Origin: Streptomyces albireticuli
GTDB lineage: Bacteria; Actinomycetota; Actinomycetes; Streptomycetales; Streptomycetaceae
DNA length: 64,000 nucleotides
Assembly: GCF_002192455.1 (NCBI RefSeq)
Contig: NZ_CP021744.1
Coordinates: 1 to 64,000, forward strand
Direction of reading: 5' to 3'
Positions 50,134 through 58,119 of this stretch are shown piece by piece. The notes beneath the pieces were generated by a model. That model was not told where the DNA came from and ran no database searches. It was given only the letters and a program-made list of their open reading frames with translations. Positions within the stretch are counted from its first letter, which is position 1, and each line of letters opens with the position of its first letter. The position numbers and the translations under genes are program-made.

Positions 50134-50379
50134 GCGGGCGTACCCGTCACGACGGGTGCGCGGCGAGGGCGTGGGGCACGGCACCGCCGCGACGGACCGG
50201 GCCCGCCTCCGTTCGAGCGCGCCGGTCCGCCAGACGCCTTTCGCCGCCGCGGCCCGGCATCCGGCGCAGGGGGGAAACCAGGTCGCGGGGGTCGTGGTGA
50301 GGTCTGTGCCGCCCGGCTGTGGCCGGAGGGTCTGTACCGCCCGCTGTAGCCGGATCGCGGGGGCCGCCGGTTCCCACGC

Positions 50380-51960
50380 TCAGTCCTCCCAGGGCCAGTG
50401 GGCGTCCCGGCCGCTTTCCAGCAGCGGCACCATGCGGAACGCCGCGTCGGTGAGGCCGCCGAAGGTGTGCCGGTCGGCGGATCCCGACGGGCCGTGGCCG
50501 GGGCGGTAGCCGGCCAGGTTCCAGGTGTAGACCGGGATGCGGGCCGGGACCTGCTCGGTCGGGTCGCCCGCGCGGTGGTAGGAGGCCTGTTCGTCGGTGA
50601 CGATCAGGACCCGGTCGTGGCCGCGGTAGTGCCGGCGTACCGCCTCGGTGGTGTCGGTGCCGCCGAGGCTCCCGAACCGCTCGAGCACCTTCAGGACGGA
50701 CTCGCCCGCGCGGTAGGTCACGGGGGCGCTGGTGGTGCCGAACTCGACGAGGTCGGCGTCGGCGGCGCGCATCGCGACGGCCGTGCCGAAGATGGCGGCG
50801 GCGTCCGCGCGGTTGAGCTGGGAACGGTCGGACAGCGGTGACCACATGGAGCCCGAGCGGTCGACCAGGACCAGGGTCCGGCCGGGCAGGCGGGGCACGT
50901 TCTCCAGCGAGTGGGCCAGGGCCCGCTCCAGCGGGTAGGCCCAGCGCAGCGAGGGGGCGTGCTGGTAGGCGGCCAGGTAGCGGAAGGGGAACTGCCGGGA
51001 GCGGGCGACCTCCTCGGGGTCGGCGATCCGGGCGGCCACCTGCTGGGCCGCCTGGTCGGACACTCCGGCCTCGTCGAAGTTCCGCAGGTTGCGGACCAGG
51101 GCCATGGTGCCCATGGAGGGGATGACGGCTTCCCAGGCCGCCGCGTCCATCGGGCCTTGCAGCCACCCGGCCAGCGCCTCCCAGGTCATGCCCGCCGCGG
51201 CGAGCCGCTCGGCGCCGCCGGCGCCGGTGACCACGGCCCGCCGCTCCGCCACGGGCATGGTCATCAGCGCGCGGTGCGCGGTGAGGGTGCGGTCGGCGGC
51301 GGGCGGGGTGGCGGTGTCCGGGTTGTGGCGGCGGTCCAGGGCGTACTGGAACAGCGGTCCCTGCCACGGCTTGTCCGGGTCGGGGGTGAGGTGGACGAGG
51401 TTGAGGACGTCGCCGAAGCGGTAGCCCTTGGAGGTGGTGTCGTACTTCAGGAGGTTGCGGCCGGTGTACAGGCGCTTGACGGCGTCGGCGATGCCGCGCT
51501 TGACGGGCTTGGGTACGTTCCGGCCGTAGGCGGAGGTCCAGTAGGCCAGCATCTCGCCGGGCTCGTCCGCGCGGCGCAGTACGGAGTCGACGACCTGGCG
51601 GTTGGCGGGGCCTTCGGTGGTGCCGGCGTCGAGGCGGGCCTTGACGTATTCGGCGGCGCCGACGAGGGAGGCGGTGCGCATCCGGCCGTCGCCGCGCAGC
51701 CACGCCAGGAGGCCGGCGGTCCAGGCCGGATCCTCGACGGCGAGCTTGCGCACGAGCGCCGCGAACCGGTCGTCACGGCCGGTGCCGCTCTCGTGGTAGG
51801 TCTGCTGGGAGACGAAGTTGGCGACCGCGAGCAGGAACAGCTCGGAGCGGTCGTCGCGCGTGTGCCCCTTGCCGCCGAGGTGGGTGCGGGTGCGCCCGGC
51901 CGTGGTCACGGGCGAGACGGGCCCGGCCGCCTTGGGGGCCCGGGTGTTGAAGCGTGCCAT
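50380..51960 (-). CDS. rsr: Ro60 ortholog (TROVE and vWA domains)
   Basis: A 526-aa protein. The HEAT-repeat TROVE ring spans about residues 20-355 (A-V-A-N-F-V-S-Q-Q-T-Y-H-E, V-K-R-G-I-A-D-A-V-K-R-L-Y, R-N-L-R-N-F-D-E-A-G). A von Willebrand A domain follows with the MIDAS D-R-S-G-S-M-W (Asp367, Ser369, Ser371) and a later T-D-E-Q-A. Bacterial Ro60/Rsr binds Y RNA and misfolded RNA in its ring and, with polynucleotide phosphorylase, forms an RNA-decay machine in Deinococcus. The start ATG at 51960 has GGGGGAA upstream. Three Y-RNA-like genes lie 40-414 bp upstream on the same strand. Confidence 0.9.
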   Translation of the reverse strand: MARFNTRAPKAAGPVSPVTTAGRTRTHLGGKGHTRDDRSELFLLAVANFVSQQTYHESGTGRDDRFAALVRKLAVEDPAWTAGLLAWLRGDGRMRTASLVGAAEYVKARLDAGTTEGPANRQVVDSVLRRADEPGEMLAYWTSAYGRNVPKPVKRGIADAVKRLYTGRNLLKYDTTSKGYRFGDVLNLVHLTPDPDKPWQGPLFQYALDRRHNPDTATPPAADRTLTAHRALMTMPVAERRAVVTGAGGAERLAAAGMTWEALAGWLQGPMDAAAWEAVIPSMGTMALVRNLRNFDEAGVSDQAAQQVAARIADPEEVARSRQFPFRYLAAYQHAPSLRWAYPLERALAHSLENVPRLPGRTLVLVDRSGSMWSPLSDRSQLNRADAAAIFGTAVAMRAADADLVEFGTTSAPVTYRAGESVLKVLERFGSLGGTDTTEAVRRHYRGHDRVLIVTDEQASYHRAGDPTEQVPARIPVYTWNLAGYRPGHGPSGSADRHTFGGLTDAAFRMVPLLESGRDAHWPWED

Positions 51961-51968
51961 GGTGAATT

Positions 51969-51986
51969 CCCCCGAATTCGTCCGGG
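51969..51986 (-). promoter_or_regulatory. Hairpin over the Ro60 ribosome-binding site
   Basis: CCCCG / CGGGG arms with an 8-nt loop, between the 3' end of the third Y-like RNA and the Ro60 start. The right arm contains the GGGG of the ribosome site, so folding could limit translation. Short stem, so a weak call. Confidence 0.35.
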
Positions 51987-51999
51987 GAAGCACGGCACA

Positions 52000-52142
52000 G
52001 GGGCGTCCGAGATCACAAGGGTCGGCGACGGTACAGACAGCTGCTCTGCCTGACTGAGCTACACCAGCCGTAGCTGGGACGGGATTCGAACCCGCGACCG
52101 GCCGTTCCAGGAAGTAACCGTCACCTGCGCACCGGACGCCCC
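52000..52142 (-). ncRNA. Y RNA 3 with permuted tRNA-like domain (YrlA-like)
   Basis: A 143-nt RNA closed by a perfect 10-bp terminal stem GGGGCGUCCG / CGGACGCCCC. An internal loop (5' side GUGCGC, 3' side with UUGUGAUCU) is followed by a 9-bp Ro-type stem GGUGACGGU / ACCGUCGCC. Inside lies a tRNA-like module in permuted order: T arm with GGGUUCGAAUCCC, acceptor-like stem CCAGC / GCUGG closed by a UACG tetraloop, and D arm UAGCUCAGUCAGGCAGAGC. It ends 40 bp upstream of the Ro60 start. Tethering Ro60 to an RNase is the known role of Y RNAs. Confidence 0.85.
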
Positions 52143-52151
52143 GGTGCCGCG

Positions 52152-52223
52152 CCTCCCGAGTTCAAAGTGGCCACGGCATGGATTCGAACACATCGAAGTA
52201 GCCGTGGCCCGCGCACCGGGAGG
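52152..52223 (-). ncRNA. Short Y RNA 2, without acceptor domain
   Basis: A 72-nt RNA with terminal stem CCUCCCG / CGGGAGG. The internal loop has 5' side GUGCGCG and 3' side ACUUUGAACU, very like those of RNA 1, and a perfect 9-bp stem GGCCACGGC / GCCGUGGCC follows. The 23-nt apical loop begins UACUUC and contains UUCGAAUCC, echoing a tRNA T loop, but there is no D arm or acceptor. It looks like a minimal Ro-binding module, lying between the two tRNA-like RNAs. Confidence 0.75.
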
Positions 52224-52239
52224 TGCGTGAAGCTTATGT

Positions 52240-52374
52240 GTCCAGAGTTCACAGCGACGGAACCGACAAGGTGCTCTGTCCCCTGAGCTACACCGGCCTG
52301 TGTGCCGGTGGCGGGATTCGAACCCGCGGCCTCCCGATTGAGAGTCGAAGTAGGTCCCGTCTTCGCACCTGGAC
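52240..52374 (-). ncRNA. Y RNA 1 with permuted tRNA-like domain (YrlA-like)
   Basis: A 135-nt RNA. The terminal stem is GUCCAG / CUGGAC, the internal loop GUGCGAA against GCUGUGAACU, and the 9-bp Ro stem GACGGGACC / GGUUCCGUC has one G-U pair, then UAC. The inner module reads T arm (GCGGGUUCGAAUCCCGC), acceptor 3' strand CACCGGC, loop ACACAG, acceptor 5' strand GCCGGUG, then D arm UAGCUCAGGGGACAGAGC. The halves of a tRNA are thus in reversed order and joined through the acceptor end, and the Ro stem takes the place of the anticodon arm. First gene of the cluster. Confidence 0.85.
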
Positions 52375-52381
52375 GCCGCTC

Positions 52382-52412
52382 ACTCTAGGAGGGCGGGTGT
52401 ACCGGGCGCCAA
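52382..52412 (-). promoter_or_regulatory. Promoter of the Y RNA / Ro60 cluster
   Basis: On the minus strand TTGGCG (52407-52412) and TAGAGT (52382-52387) are separated by 19 bp, and TAGAGT lies about 8 bp before the 5' end inferred for Y RNA 1. This fits a housekeeping (HrdB-type) promoter with a slightly long spacer. Confidence 0.55.
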
Positions 52413-52750
52413 GGGTTTTTGTGCCGGGCTATGTCCTGGGCCGAGGGTGCCGCCCAAACCGGTGACAGGGCAAGGGGAACGGGCATCTAGGACACTCCCT
52501 GTCCACGTTGGTGTCCAGCGTGGCCGGTGAGCGCGCCCCGGTGACCGGTAGGGCGGTCCGTTTCGGGGCAGCGGAGCGCGTGGCAGGGCCGCACGAGCGG
52601 CCCGCGCGGTCCGAAAGGTACATGGACGAGCACGACGACGTTGATCACTGGGGCGAACAAGGGGCTCGCCGGTGACCGGCCGGGGAGAGGGGCTGGAGCC
52701 TCCCGGCCGAGGTGGCGGGGGCCGCCGGCGCGAGGTGCGGCATCACGTGG
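52413..52750. other. Intergenic region with an SDR N-terminal scrap
   Basis: 338 bp. At about 52632-52670 the plus strand reads T-T-L-I-T-G-A-N-K-G-L, the first 11 residues of a short-chain dehydrogenase, and then degenerates. It appears to be a scrap of a lost gene. No other feature seen. Confidence 0.4.
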
Positions 52751-53341
52751 TCAGCGTGCCTCCCGCCACATCGACCACAGGGTCGGGCCGCCCCCGGGGA
52801 CGTGGATCTCGCCGCGCACGGTGAACCCGAACCGCTCGTAGAAGCCGATGTTGGTCTCCTTCGACGATTCGAGGTGGGTGGGCAGTCCGGCCGCGTCCGC
52901 CTTGGCCAGGCCCGAGAGGAGGAGGGCGGCGCCATGGCCGTTGCCCTGGGCCGCCGGGTCGGCGCCGAGCACCGCGAGGTACCAGTGGGGTTCCTGGGGG
53001 GTTTCCTTGCCGACCAGTTCCAGCATTTCTCCCAGCCGGGCCATGTTCTCGCCCAGCAGCCCGTTGATGCGGGCCAGCGTCTCCTCGTCGGGGTGCTGCT
53101 CGACGGTGCCGGGCGGTGTCCAGAAGGCGGCTGCGGCGTCGGTGCGTTCGCAGTGGCCGAGGGGGGCGTACTTGTGCGTGAGCATGACGTCGAACCACTG
53201 GGCGAGACGGTCCGCGCGCCCTTCCTCGTCGGGGAAGAGCCACAGCATCATCGGGTCGTCCGCGAAGGCGCGGGCCAGGGTGCGTGTGATCTCGAGGGTG
53301 TCGCCGGTCTTGATCGGCTTGGGTGTGTTGGGTGAGCGCAT
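52751..53341 (-). CDS. GNAT-family N-acetyltransferase
   Basis: A 196-aa protein of the GNAT fold. R-T-L-A-R-A-F-A-D-D-P-M-M-L-W-L-F is near the start (motif C region), then H-W-Y-L-A-V-L-G-A-D-P-A-A-Q-G-N-G-H-G-A-A-L-L (motif A with the acetyl-CoA Q-x-x-G-x-G/A loop) and T-N-I-G-F-Y-E-R-F-G-F-T-V (motif B). Such enzymes acetylate small amines or proteins; substrate unknown. ATG 53341 is chosen; an in-frame ATG 30 bp further up (M-R-R-K-D-L-G) is possible. Divergent from the 2-methylisoborneol genes across about 480 bp. Confidence 0.85.
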   Translation of the reverse strand: MRSPNTPKPIKTGDTLEITRTLARAFADDPMMLWLFPDEEGRADRLAQWFDVMLTHKYAPLGHCERTDAAAAFWTPPGTVEQHPDEETLARINGLLGENMARLGEMLELVGKETPQEPHWYLAVLGADPAAQGNGHGAALLLSGLAKADAAGLPTHLESSKETNIGFYERFGFTVRGEIHVPGGGPTLWSMWREAR

Positions 53342-53818
53342 GCGGCCAAGGTAGGTTCCAAGATCTTTCCGGCGCATCGGTCGTTCTACCGATGCCCGGG
53401 GTGCTCGGGGCCGGCCGTTGCACGGCACGGTCAGCGCGGGATGAACCCCCAGGCGGCGACAGGAGCTGCTCCGTCTCCCGGCCGTCCCCTGGCCTCTGTC
53501 GCACCGGGGCAGGGAGGCATACCGTCCGTTGATCCTGGAGAACAGCTGCCGGGCGTTCCCGGGGCCAGCCCGGTTCACCCGTAGGGCGCGCTTTCGAACA
53601 GGTGCGAATGCCGTGGGTCGCCCGGGCAAACGCCGGGCGGGGCAAGGTCACTGCATCGGGGTAATATTTATGGTTTTTCAGGGGCTGCTGGGCGTAGGGC
53701 CGTTACTGTTCCCCAGCCAGGATCTGGACGGATTGCCGGGCATTCACCCGCTTTTATCCTCTTTCGCCAGTGACGCGTACTTACGCCGATCGCCGCCCCT
53801 ACGAAGGAGAGCACACCT
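53342..53818. other. Intergenic region, promoter side of the 2-MIB operon
   Basis: 477 bp. An A+T-rich patch at 53659-53683 is the likely promoter zone. No gene for the cyclic-nucleotide-binding (EshA-like) protein that often precedes these genes is present. Confidence 0.4.
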
Positions 53819-53947
53819 GTGAGCGTTGGCACCGGTCCGAACGCGCGGCTGGAGCCGCCCGGGCCGCCCGGCCCGGGGGCGCCGGCCGTCCGCGGCCGCC
53901 CTGCCGCCACGGTGAGTCCGCCCCGAGGACCTGCGCGACGGCCATGA
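53819..53947 (+). CDS. 42-codon leader ORF upstream of 2-MIB synthase
   Basis: GTG 53819 has a strong GAAGGAG ribosome site eight bases upstream and encodes 42 aa, rich in Pro, Gly and Arg (E-P-P-G-P-P-G-P-G-A-P-A-V-R-G-R-P). It ends 73 bp before the cyclase start. It could be a leader peptide or the surviving 5' end of the EshA/Cnb-type gene that precedes the cyclase in other streptomycetes. The sequence alone cannot decide. Confidence 0.4.
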   Translation: MSVGTGPNARLEPPGPPGPGAPAVRGRPAATVSPPRGPARRP

Positions 53948-54020
53948 CAGCCCGGCCGCGCCCGCCCGACCGGGCGTGCCCGGGATCACCCCGCGTCACC
54001 GAGGAGTCAAGGAGCTACGG

Positions 54021-55328
54021 ATGCCCGATCCCAGGCCTTCCCCTCCGCCGTCGAGCCTGCCGGCCGCCGACGGCGCCCGGCCGCCCGGCCCGCCTTCCCT
54101 GACCGTCCTGCCCTTCCTCGCCGCCCCCGGCGCGGAGGCCGTGGCCGCGCCCGAGGACGGCCCGGGTGACGTACCGGCCTCCGAGCAGGTACGGGAGAGC
54201 ACCGCGGCGGTGGGGCGGCCTAGCCCTGTGCTGGAACGGATCCTGCGCGGGCCCAGCGGTCTGGGCACGGCGGGCCTGCACCTGGCCCGGCGCGAGGAGC
54301 CCGCGCCGCCCGTGCCCGAGGCGCCGGAGGCGGCAGAGACGCCAAAGGCGGGCAATCCGATCCCGGGCCTCTACCACCACCCGGTCGCCGAGCCCGACCC
54401 CGTACGGGTGGAGGAGGTCAGCCGCCGGATCAAGGCCTGGGCGCTGGACGAGGTCGAGCTGTACCCCGAGGAGTGGGAGGACCAGTTCGACGGCTTCTCC
54501 GTCGGGCGCTACATGGTGGCCTGCCACCCGGACGCTCCCACCGTCGACCACCTGATGCTCGCCACCCGGCTGATGGTCGCCGAGAACGCGGTCGACGACT
54601 GCTACTGCGAGGACCACGGCGGCTCGCCCATCGGCCTCGGCGGACGCCTGCTGCTGGCGCACACCGCCCTCGACGCCCTCCACACCACGCAGGAGTACCA
54701 GCCGCAGTGGGCGCAGTCGCTCCACGCGGACGCGCCGCGGCGTGCCTACCGCTCCGCCATGGAGTACCTGCTCCGTCAGTCCAGCCCGTCCCAGGCCGAC
54801 CGGTTCCGGCACGACATGGCCCGTCTGCACATGGGGTACCTCGCCGAGGCGGCCTGGGCCCAGACGGAGTACATGCCCGAGGTGTGGGAGTACCTGGCGA
54901 TGCGGCAGTTCAACAACTTCCGCCCCTGCCCCACCATCACCGACACCGTCGGCGGCTACGAACTCCCCGCCGACCTGCACGCTCAGCCCGACATGCAGCG
55001 GGTCATCGCGCTCGCCGGGAACGCCACCACCATCGTCAACGACCTGTACTCCTACACCAAGGAACTCGCCAGTCCCGGCCGTCACTTGAACCTGCCCGTG
55101 GTGATCGCCGAACGGGAGGGCCTCTCCGAGCGGGATGCCTACCTGAAGGCGGTCGAGGTCCACAACAGCCTCATGCGCGACTTCGAAGCCGAGGCCGCCG
55201 CGCTGGCCGCGGCCTGCCCCGTCCCGAGCGTGCTGCGCTTCCTGCGGGGAGTGGCCGTGTGGGTCGACGGCAACCACTACTGGCACCAGACCAACACCTA
55301 TCGCTACAGCCTGCCCGATTTCTGGTAA
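54021..55328 (+). CDS. 2-methylisoborneol synthase (terpene cyclase)
   Basis: A 435-aa class I terpene cyclase. The long Pro-rich N-terminal extension (about 110 residues) is characteristic of 2-MIB synthases. The metal-binding aspartate motif is D-D-C-Y-C-E-D at residues 192-198, and the second Mg site N-D-L-Y-S-Y-T-K-E is at 340-348. Length and both variant motifs match S. coelicolor SCO7700. It ionises and cyclises 2-methylgeranyl diphosphate to the earthy odorant 2-methylisoborneol. The start ATG at 54021 has AAGGAG eight bases upstream. The methyltransferase that makes its substrate starts 15 bp after its stop. Confidence 0.95.
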   Translation: MPDPRPSPPPSSLPAADGARPPGPPSLTVLPFLAAPGAEAVAAPEDGPGDVPASEQVRESTAAVGRPSPVLERILRGPSGLGTAGLHLARREEPAPPVPEAPEAAETPKAGNPIPGLYHHPVAEPDPVRVEEVSRRIKAWALDEVELYPEEWEDQFDGFSVGRYMVACHPDAPTVDHLMLATRLMVAENAVDDCYCEDHGGSPIGLGGRLLLAHTALDALHTTQEYQPQWAQSLHADAPRRAYRSAMEYLLRQSSPSQADRFRHDMARLHMGYLAEAAWAQTEYMPEVWEYLAMRQFNNFRPCPTITDTVGGYELPADLHAQPDMQRVIALAGNATTIVNDLYSYTKELASPGRHLNLPVVIAEREGLSERDAYLKAVEVHNSLMRDFEAEAAALAAACPVPSVLRFLRGVAVWVDGNHYWHQTNTYRYSLPDFW

Positions 55329-55343
55329 GGACGGTACGTATCC

Positions 55344-56225
55344 GTGACCAGCACCAACCACGTCGCTCCCGCCGCCCCCGTGTTCATCCCCGCCCCGGCG
55401 ACGCCCTATCAGGGGGACATCGCCCGTTACTGGGACCACGAGGCCAGGCCCGTGAACCTGCGGCTCGGCGATGTCGACGGCCTCTACCACCACCACTACG
55501 GCATCGGCGACATCGACCGGGCCGCCCTCGGGGACAGCGAGGACAGCGAGTACGAGAAGAAACTGATCGCCGAGCTCCACCGCCTGGAGTCGGCGCAGGC
55601 CGAGCTCCTCCTGGACCACCTCGGCGCGATCCAGCGCGAGGACACCCTCGTGGACGCCGGCTGCGGCCGCGGCGGTTCGATGGTCATGGCTCACCAGCGC
55701 TTCGGCTGCCACGTCGAGGGCGTCACCCTGTCGGCCAAGCAGGCCGACTTCGCCAACCGGCGCGCCGGCGAACTGGGCATCGAGGACCACGTCCACGCCC
55801 GCGTGTGCAACATGCTCAGCACGCCCTTCGAGACCGGGCAGGCCGCGGCCTCGTGGAACAACGAGTCGAGCATGTACGTCGACCTGCACGACCTCTTCGC
55901 CGAGCACTCCCGCATCCTCGCGGTCGGCGGCCGCTACGTGACCATCACCGGTTGCTGGAACCCGCGTTACGGCCAGCCCTCCAAGCGGATCTCCCAGATC
56001 AACGCGCACTTCGAGTGCAACATCCACTCCCGCCGGGAGTACCTGCGCGCCATGGCCGACAACCGTCTCGTACCGCAGGCCGTCATCGACCTGACGCCCG
56101 CGGCCCTGCCCTACTGGGAGCTGCGGGCCACGTCTTCGCTGGTCACCGGCATCGAGGAGGCGTTCATCAACTCGTACAAGGACGGCTCCTTCCAGTACGT
56201 CCTGATCGCGGCCGACCGCGTCTGA
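55344..56225 (+). CDS. Geranyl diphosphate 2-C-methyltransferase
   Basis: A 293-aa SAM-dependent methyltransferase. The SAM loop L-V-D-A-G-C-G-R-G-G-S is near residue 98, followed by V-E-G-V-T-L-S-A-K-Q. Length and context match the S. coelicolor SCO7701 enzyme. It adds a methyl group to C2 of geranyl diphosphate, the committed step to 2-methylisoborneol. The start is GTG 55344 with AAGGACGG upstream, 15 bp after the cyclase stop; the two are an operon ended by the hairpin at 56246. The order here is cyclase then methyltransferase. Confidence 0.95.
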   Translation: MTSTNHVAPAAPVFIPAPATPYQGDIARYWDHEARPVNLRLGDVDGLYHHHYGIGDIDRAALGDSEDSEYEKKLIAELHRLESAQAELLLDHLGAIQREDTLVDAGCGRGGSMVMAHQRFGCHVEGVTLSAKQADFANRRAGELGIEDHVHARVCNMLSTPFETGQAAASWNNESSMYVDLHDLFAEHSRILAVGGRYVTITGCWNPRYGQPSKRISQINAHFECNIHSRREYLRAMADNRLVPQAVIDLTPAALPYWELRATSSLVTGIEEAFINSYKDGSFQYVLIAADRV

Positions 56226-56245
56226 CCGGCCACCGGACGGAAAAA

Positions 56246-56277
56246 GGGCCGGGCCCCTCGCCTGAGGGGCCCGGCCC
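56246..56277 (+). terminator. Strong terminator of the 2-MIB operon
   Basis: A 14-bp perfect stem GGGCCGGGCCCCTC / GAGGGGCCCGGCCC with a 4-nt loop, 20 bp after the methyltransferase stop. Confidence 0.85.
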
Positions 56278-56668
56278 TTGGCCTGAGGGAGCCGCCCCGG
56301 ACGTACCCCACGTCCCGGGAGCCCAGGGGGAACCCGGGACGGGACGTACCGGCCCGGGCCCTCCGTGAAGGCGATGGGCAGCGGGCGGCCGGTGCCGGCC
56401 GGTGAGTGGCGCAGGGGCGGGAGGGTTCATCCGTACGGCCGGTGGTGTCGTGGGACGCGTGGGCATGGGCCGCTGTGGCTGGGGCGCGCATTGTGCGCCG
56501 GGGGGTGTCCGAGTGCGTCGGGGGGTGGCTGTCGGCCCCCGGAGGCGTAGGGGCCGGGGTGGATCCGGTGCCGCGTCCGGGTAGCCCCGAAAGGTGGGGC
56601 GAGAGTGGTGAAAAGGGGGTGCCGCTTGGGGTCTTGCTCCGGGGCCGGGCACCCGCGGGAGGCTCGCC
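56278..56668. other. Intergenic region
   Basis: 391 bp, G-rich; no supported gene. GGGAGG at 56657-56662 is the ribosome site of the glycosyltransferase. Confidence 0.35.
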
Positions 56669-58020
56669 GTGGCCGTACTGGACACGATCACCCGGTATGC
56701 CGCCGTCGTCATCGCCGTGTTCACCGGCGTCTACAACGTCTCGCTTCTCGTCCTGGGCGTCGTCCTCGCCCGCCGCGCCGACGGTTCCCTGCGCGGGCAG
56801 CTGAGGCCGGCGCGGGGGCGGCGGCCGGTCGCGCTGCCGGCCGGCTGGAGCGTCTTCGTCCTGGTTCCGTGCCTGAACGAGGAGCGTGTCATCGCCAACA
56901 CGCTGCGCTGCCTGCTCGAAGGGCAGCCGGGGGTGCGGATCGTCGTCGACGACGGCAGTGACGACGCCACCGCCCGCCTCGCGCGCGCCGTGGGCGGTGG
57001 CCGTCTCACGCTGGTCCGCAGGACGCCGCCCGGCGGGGCAAGGGCGCCGCCCTCAACGCCGGGCTGCGCACGGTGCGCGAGCACGCCAGGAGGGAGGGCC
57101 TGGACCCGGGGAGGGTGCTGGTGTGTGTGCTGGACGCCGACGGGCGGATGACGCCGGGCGCCGCGAGCCGGGTGACGGAGCGGTTCCTGGACCCGGCGGT
57201 GGGCGGGGCCCAGCTGGCGGTGCGCATCCGCGGCAGACATCGCTGGGCGTTGCGGTTGCAGGATCTCGAGTTCTGGGCGCTGAGCGCGCTGACCCAGTTC
57301 GGCCGGATCGCCACGGGCACGGTGAGCATGGGCGGCAACGGTCAGTTCAGCCGGCTCTCCGCCCTCGACAGCGTCGGGCCGTGCCCCTGGTCGGACTCCC
57401 TGACCGAGGACCTCGACCTGGGCATCAGCCTCGCGGCCCGGGGCTGGACGGTCACCTCCACCACCACGGCCTTCGTCTCCCAGCAGGGGCTGACCTGCCC
57501 GCGGCGCCTGCTGCGTCAGCGCACCCGCTGGTACCACGGCCACATGAGCGCCATCAGGCGCCTGCCGGAACTGTGGGCCCGGCCCTCGGTCGGCCTGGCG
57601 GGCCGCGTCGAGCTCACCGGCTACCTGCTCGTCCCGTACCTCGTCACCCTTCCCGCCTCCCTCGTCCAGAACTACGCGCTCGCGCGCGCGTGGTGCGGGG
57701 ACGATGCCGGGATGCCCCGCCTGGTGCACGGCGCGGTGTGGCTGAACGTCCTGGCCTGGCAGTCGCTGCCGTTGGCCGCCTACCTGGTGTCGATGGTGCT
57801 GTACTGGCGCCGCACCGACGATCTGCCGTTGTGGAAGGCGGTCTGCTGGTCCCCCGCCGTGATGGTGTGCATGTACCTCGGTTTCGCGGCCGGTTGGTGC
57901 GCTGTGTGGCAGATCCTCGCCCGGCGCAGGCACTGGGCCAAGACCGAACGCGCGGTGGAGGGGCCCGTCATGAGCGGGGCGGCCGCGGGCGGGCGGGAAG
58001 GCGGTGGGGGGCTGTCCTGA
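56669..58020 (+). pseudogene. Membrane glycosyltransferase family 2, frameshifted
   Basis: Two frames encode one protein. From GTG 56669 (GGGAGG seven bases upstream) come an N-terminal membrane helix, V-L-V-P-C-L-N-E-E-R-V-I and V-V-D-D-G-S-D-D. Near 57020-57045, in a run of G and C, the reading must shift, after which G-K-G-A-A-L-N-A-G-L-R-T-V continues. Then D-A-D-G-R-M (metal D-x-D), E-D-L-D-L-G and L-R-Q-R-T-R-W-Y (Q-x-x-R-W) follow, and three or four membrane helices. These are the motifs of processive GT2 polysaccharide synthases. Otherwise intact, so it is a very recent mutation or a sequencing error. Confidence 0.8.
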
Positions 58021-58078
58021 CGGCTGGGCGGGAGCGGTCCGCGGAGGCGTGGGTGGCTTCATGCGGCCGGAAATGCGG

Positions 58079-58110
58079 CAGGGCCCGGATCCGTCCGGAT
58101 CCGGGCCCTG
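58079..58110 (-). terminator. Hairpin after tRNA-fMet copy B
   Basis: A 15-bp perfect stem CAGGGCCCGGATCCG / CGGATCCGGGCCCTG with a 2-nt loop, 9 bp from the 3' end of the tRNA gene. Same stem core as the copy A hairpin. Confidence 0.8.
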
Positions 58111-58119
58111 CTCCAGCAG

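Noticed and set aside
52000..52374. Degenerate or pseudo tRNA genes
   Set aside because: T arm precedes acceptor and D arm, no anticodon arm exists, and outer stems of the Y RNA type pair; a decayed tRNA would keep the normal order.
54015..56368. Long frames of 670 aa (minus) and 631 aa (plus) over the 2-MIB genes
   Set aside because: Both are shadows of the cyclase and methyltransferase, whose family motifs are exact.
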